Below are positions 61,228-64,000 of a stretch of 64,000 bases of DNA, one piece after another. The position numbers and the translations under genes are program-made. The notes below the pieces were generated by a model, which worked only from the letters and a program-made list of their open reading frames with translations, searched no databases and was not told the DNA's origin. The DNA is from Ancylostoma caninum (taxonomy: Eukaryota; Nematoda; Chromadorea; Rhabditida; Ancylostomatidae): the NCBI GenBank assembly GCA_037903475.1, contig JBAJFG010000179.1:496001-560000 (forward strand), in the 5' to 3' direction. Every line of letters begins with the position of its first letter. Within the stretch, counting starts at the first letter, position 1.

Positions 61228-61359
61228 CAGTACTAGTTCTTTATTGATGAGATGTACACCTCCAAAGTGTTTTGAGAACCTCATATTGTATAGTAGTAAT
61301 CTGTATATATAAAAGTGAAAGTTTGTGTGTATGTGTGTTTTGTGTTTGTGTGTTTGTAC

Positions 61360-62454
61360 CAGGGCTGTGCGTTACTAACGTAAAGAATTAACGCATTAAC
61401 GCGTAACGGCCATTTTTGGCCTAACGTAACGAATTACCGAATTAACGAAAAACCCCCAAAAATCCGTTAGAATCGATTTCGTTAGAAAGCCAAATAGTAT
61501 CTGAAATGCGTACTTTTCTCGCGCTACACAACTTTCTCATGATATACAGCAGATTTTACGCATAGCTACGACGATTCTTTAAAATGATTTGCAGTAAGGC
61601 ACCCAACATTGTCGAGGATAGATATACGAATGAGAACTTCCATGAACCTGCAACTATTTAAGGAAGTAGACGAATGCCTTGCGCATAAGCCGTCATTTAT
61701 TTATCATTCTCGATTAATCCTTCTGAATATTAGAGCAGCGATACTGACATCACGAAATTTCCTCTTATCAAAATGTTAGCATATAAATACCTTTCCGTAC
61801 CGGTAACTGAGTGCGAGGTTGTCTTCTCAGCAGCAGGTTTGTGTCGGATATAAGAACCAGCTTGACTGTAGAAATTTGGAAAAAAAACTGCACCATAACA
61901 TACTTATACTAGGATTCTGAGCTATGCCTGCGCGCCTCCTGCTTTGAATCTCTCTCCTTGTCTATGAGGCCTAAGATCTTAAGAGTTCTCATCCGTTCCC
62001 TTTGCCAAAGATTTGTTGTGAAAATTGTGAGGCAAAATAACGTAACTCCTAACCGAAGGCATCTCTATCATTTGTCTTTTTTTCAGTCGTCCGACCATTG
62101 CCTATATTTGTTTTCTGTATGGATTGAAGAGAAACATTCATTTTTAAATCTGAGAAACTATTACTTTTATATCTTTTTACCTTGCTATACCATTTTTTTC
62201 AGAGCAAGAAGTAACCAATGTTAGCATTTGCTTCAATTTTTTGTTGAATCTACGGCTCATTTGCTCTGAATATTAGTAGGGGATCTCGACTGCTTGTTAC
62301 AGCCGATGAAACTTATCAAAATACTCACGAATCCGTCTTCTAACGAATTAACGGATTAACGAATTAACGCATTAACGCGTAACGGCCATTTTTCGCCTAA
62401 CGTAACGAATTAACGGATTAACGAAATCTGGAATTTTTCTAACGCACAGCCCTG
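61360..62454 (+). mobile_element. hAT-type DNA transposon relic, 1,095 bp
   Basis: The ends CAGGGCTGTGCGTTA and TAACGCACAGCCCTG form terminal inverted repeats. GTTTGTAC stands on both sides (61352-61359, 62455-62462): an exact 8-bp target duplication, as hAT elements make. Sub-terminal regions hold many short repeats of ATTAACG/CGTTAAT (GAATTAACGCATTAACGCGT at both ends, inverted), typical transposase-binding arrays. The interior keeps a hAT dimerisation-domain remnant. Confidence 0.92.
61737..61853 (+). pseudogene. hAT transposase C-terminal (dimerisation) domain remnant
   Basis: Open stretch SDTDITKFPLIKMLAYKYLS, then VPVTECEVVFSAAGLCRI, then TAA. The hAT C-terminal domain has the pattern LA..YLS.P.....E.VFS.AG, which is kept. 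The rest of the transposase is lost, so the element is an internally deleted, inactive copy. Confidence 0.8.
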
Positions 62455-62462
62455 GTTTGTAC

Positions 62463-62760
62463 GTTTGTATGTTACCTATAGAAATCGCGGAGGGTTAACC
62501 AATCGGGACCAAACTTTGCATACGTACCCGTAAAGGGCCGGCGGAGGTTTTAGGCTACTTTTCGCCAGATGATATCGATCGATTTTATCGATTTTTCGCT
62601 ATTTTTGCCCCGGGATCTGTGAAGACATGGCCACTGGGGTATGCCATTATGCCGAACACGAATATGTCAACCATTTTGTATGACACTATCGATTCATCAA
62701 ATTTATTGATTTTCTTTCATTTTCTCTAGGGAGCGGGCAAGGATATGTATTGGTTTTTCG
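62463..62760 (+). repeat. Outer repeat that the hAT element interrupts
   Basis: ATATATAAAAGTGAAAGTTT and GT-rich sequence before the hAT (61310-61351) continue after it as GTATGTTACCTATAGAAATC, CCAATCGGGACCAAAC and TCGATCGATTTTATCGATTT. The 46740-46990 repeat shares the later blocks. The class is not certain. Confidence 0.5.
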
Positions 62761-62839
62761 GTATTCTTGCTCACGGGTTGGTGAAACCGTTTCTTCTGGG
62801 ATTTCCCGAAACGTCCAACGTTAATATGGCAAACCGCCC

Positions 62840-63045
62840 CGCGCGCACCAGGGTCGATGTCGCCTGCCGCCGGAATGCTATTCCTAAGCGCTTTTCTTCC
62901 CAATTCGGTCGAAAATCGCTGAAATCGGATAGGAAAGCTGCTAGAAATAGCAGAACAGCAGCAGAAAACATCGGTTATGGCGCGCGCGGCGCGGCTACGA
63001 GACGTTTTATGCGAGTGCCAACGCCACTGACGTCCAACGTAATAT
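62840..63045 (+). repeat. GCGGCGCGG dispersed repeat, copy 3
   Basis: CGCCTGCCGCCGGAATGCTA, CGCTTTTCTTCCCAATTCGG, GCTAGAAATAGCAGAACAGC, AAAACATCGGTTATGGCGCG, GCGGCGCGGC and CCACTGACGTCCAACG in order. The longest of the three copies. It abuts the large inverted repeat at 63061. Confidence 0.75.
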
Positions 63046-63060
63046 GCACGTGATTACAGT

Positions 63061-63537
63061 CCTTAAAGGCAGCAGGAGCTGAAATCCTCGACTCCGAGCT
63101 GAGCTGTGGGTGATGAAGTACAGACTCAGCACATCATAAATGTGAAACGAACACAGACAATTATGGCTTAGCTGCAGAGAAAATGGAACATTCGTCGCGA
63201 ACACGCCTGGCCGTGTTCGCGCGCGGACGAGTTTTCCCCGGCGCAAAAAAGCCATTGCGGTGCGTGGTTTGGCGCAAAGGGAAAACGAAATGCATTCAAT
63301 TCACAGGGTTTCATAGCGGGACTCGGCCAAAACCATGCGTCGCAATGGCTTTCGCGCTGGGGAAAACTCGTCCGCGCGCGAACACGGCCAGGCGTGTTCG
63401 CGACGAATGTTCCATTTTCTCTGCAGCTAAGCCATAATTGTCTGTGTTCGTTTCACATTTATGATGTGCTGAGTCTGTACTTCATCACCCACAGCTCAGC
63501 TCGGAGTCGAGGATTTCAGCTCCTGCTGCCTTTAAGG
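63061..63537. repeat. Large near-perfect inverted repeat (~200-nt arms)
   Basis: The left arm 63061-63259 starts CCTTAAAGGCAGCAGGAGCT. The right arm 63341-63537 ends AGCTCCTGCTGCCTTTAAGG. The arms are almost identical (one small difference near GGGGAAAACTCGTCCGCGCG) and weaker pairing goes on inward, leaving about 50-80 nt of centre. Open frames in both arms are shared only because the sequence is repeated; no protein is recognised. It may be a fold-back element, a hairpin-RNA source, or an assembly inversion. Confidence 0.93.
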
Positions 63538-63544
63538 CAGTTTA

Positions 63545-64000
63545 GTGGAAACTTTAATAATTATGGAAGGTTGAGTGAGGCTCCTACAACTGTTAAGCGT
63601 CTAATTAGTGCAAAAAGTTCACTAGCAGTAATACGCACTGAAGAAAATTCTTCTAACTAACTAACTATGTTAACTATGTGAAAACCTCCATATTCCAATG
63701 CAGTGCTCATACGATCAGGCAGAAAGCTGATCCCCTCCTTAGAATTGATGGACCATAATTGAACATAGAGGCCCGATTTTTAGCACATTTGAAGTGGGTT
63801 TCGGTGATTAGCTGTAATCCATGACATGTGTTTTGTTATGTCACAGCTTATGGTTACTATGCTTACTTTTTATTCGCATCGCACCCACCAAATAGCATGC
63901 TAAGAGCCATCGGGAGCCCCATTACCGGGTCCCGGTACTGGAGTTCTTAGCTTAGCGTTGGCGCATGCAGCGCGGTTGCCTCAACTGCTGACCGTCGATC
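63545..64000. other. No gene recognised
   Basis: AT-rich DNA. The last 50 bases contain a GCGCATGCAGCGCGGTTGCC piece resembling the GCGGCGCGG repeats. Confidence 0.5.

Noticed and set aside
63183..63660. Two overlapping open frames with similar proteins in the large inverted repeat.
   Set aside because: The similarity is forced by the inverted arms; no domain or codon signal.
1..64000. CRISPR arrays, bacterial operons, rRNA genes.
   Set aside because: No regularly spaced direct repeats and no rRNA blocks; intron-rich genes and SL1 show a nematode nuclear genome.

Overview
The window reads as nuclear DNA of a strongylid nematode, most likely a hookworm. Two multi-exon genes use short introns with T-rich TTTCAG-type acceptors, a 19-nt match to the nematode spliced leader SL1 is present, and the mobile elements (a mariner close in type to hookworm elements, an RTE-class LINE, a Penelope-like element, a hAT relic) fit that lineage. 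The species call is inference; no database was searched.

Layout. 189-7488 (minus): 18 exons of a CNNM-family metal transport mediator (ancient conserved domain / cyclin M protein), about 810 codons, running off the left edge before its stop codon. 7.5-24 kb: no gene I can name. It holds GC-rich dispersed repeats, a 5'-truncated RTE-like LINE with a perfect 16-bp target duplication (12847-13835), a Penelope-like element 3' part with GIY-YIG endonuclease remains (15950-16819), hairpins, one orphan exon-like block (21961-22199) and a MITE family with TTACCC-GGGTAA termini. 24052-25336: a mariner with paired termini and a transposase frame broken by one stop codon. 28.7 kb: an 80-nt-arm fold-back with a hammerhead-core-like motif in both arms. 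33-41 kb: more MITE copies, poly-C tracts and a 40-nt palindrome. 43379-45659 (plus): two adjacent gene remnants, a leucine-rich-repeat protein and an unrecognised protein, each with apparent frameshifts or in-frame stops. 46-56 kb: repeats, including a small inverted-repeat element inside a (TA)n tract. 56676-61227 (plus): the catalytic region of a poly(ADP-ribose) glycohydrolase (PARG), 13 exons, 5' end unresolved. 61360-62454: a hAT relic with an 8-bp target duplication, nested in another repeat. 63061-63537: a long near-perfect inverted repeat.

The genes do not form a pathway. CNNM handles divalent-metal (Mg2+) homeostasis at membranes; PARG removes poly(ADP-ribose) after DNA-damage signalling. 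Exon boundaries were set by hand from GT/AG sites, phase continuity and family similarity recalled from memory, so single boundaries may be off.
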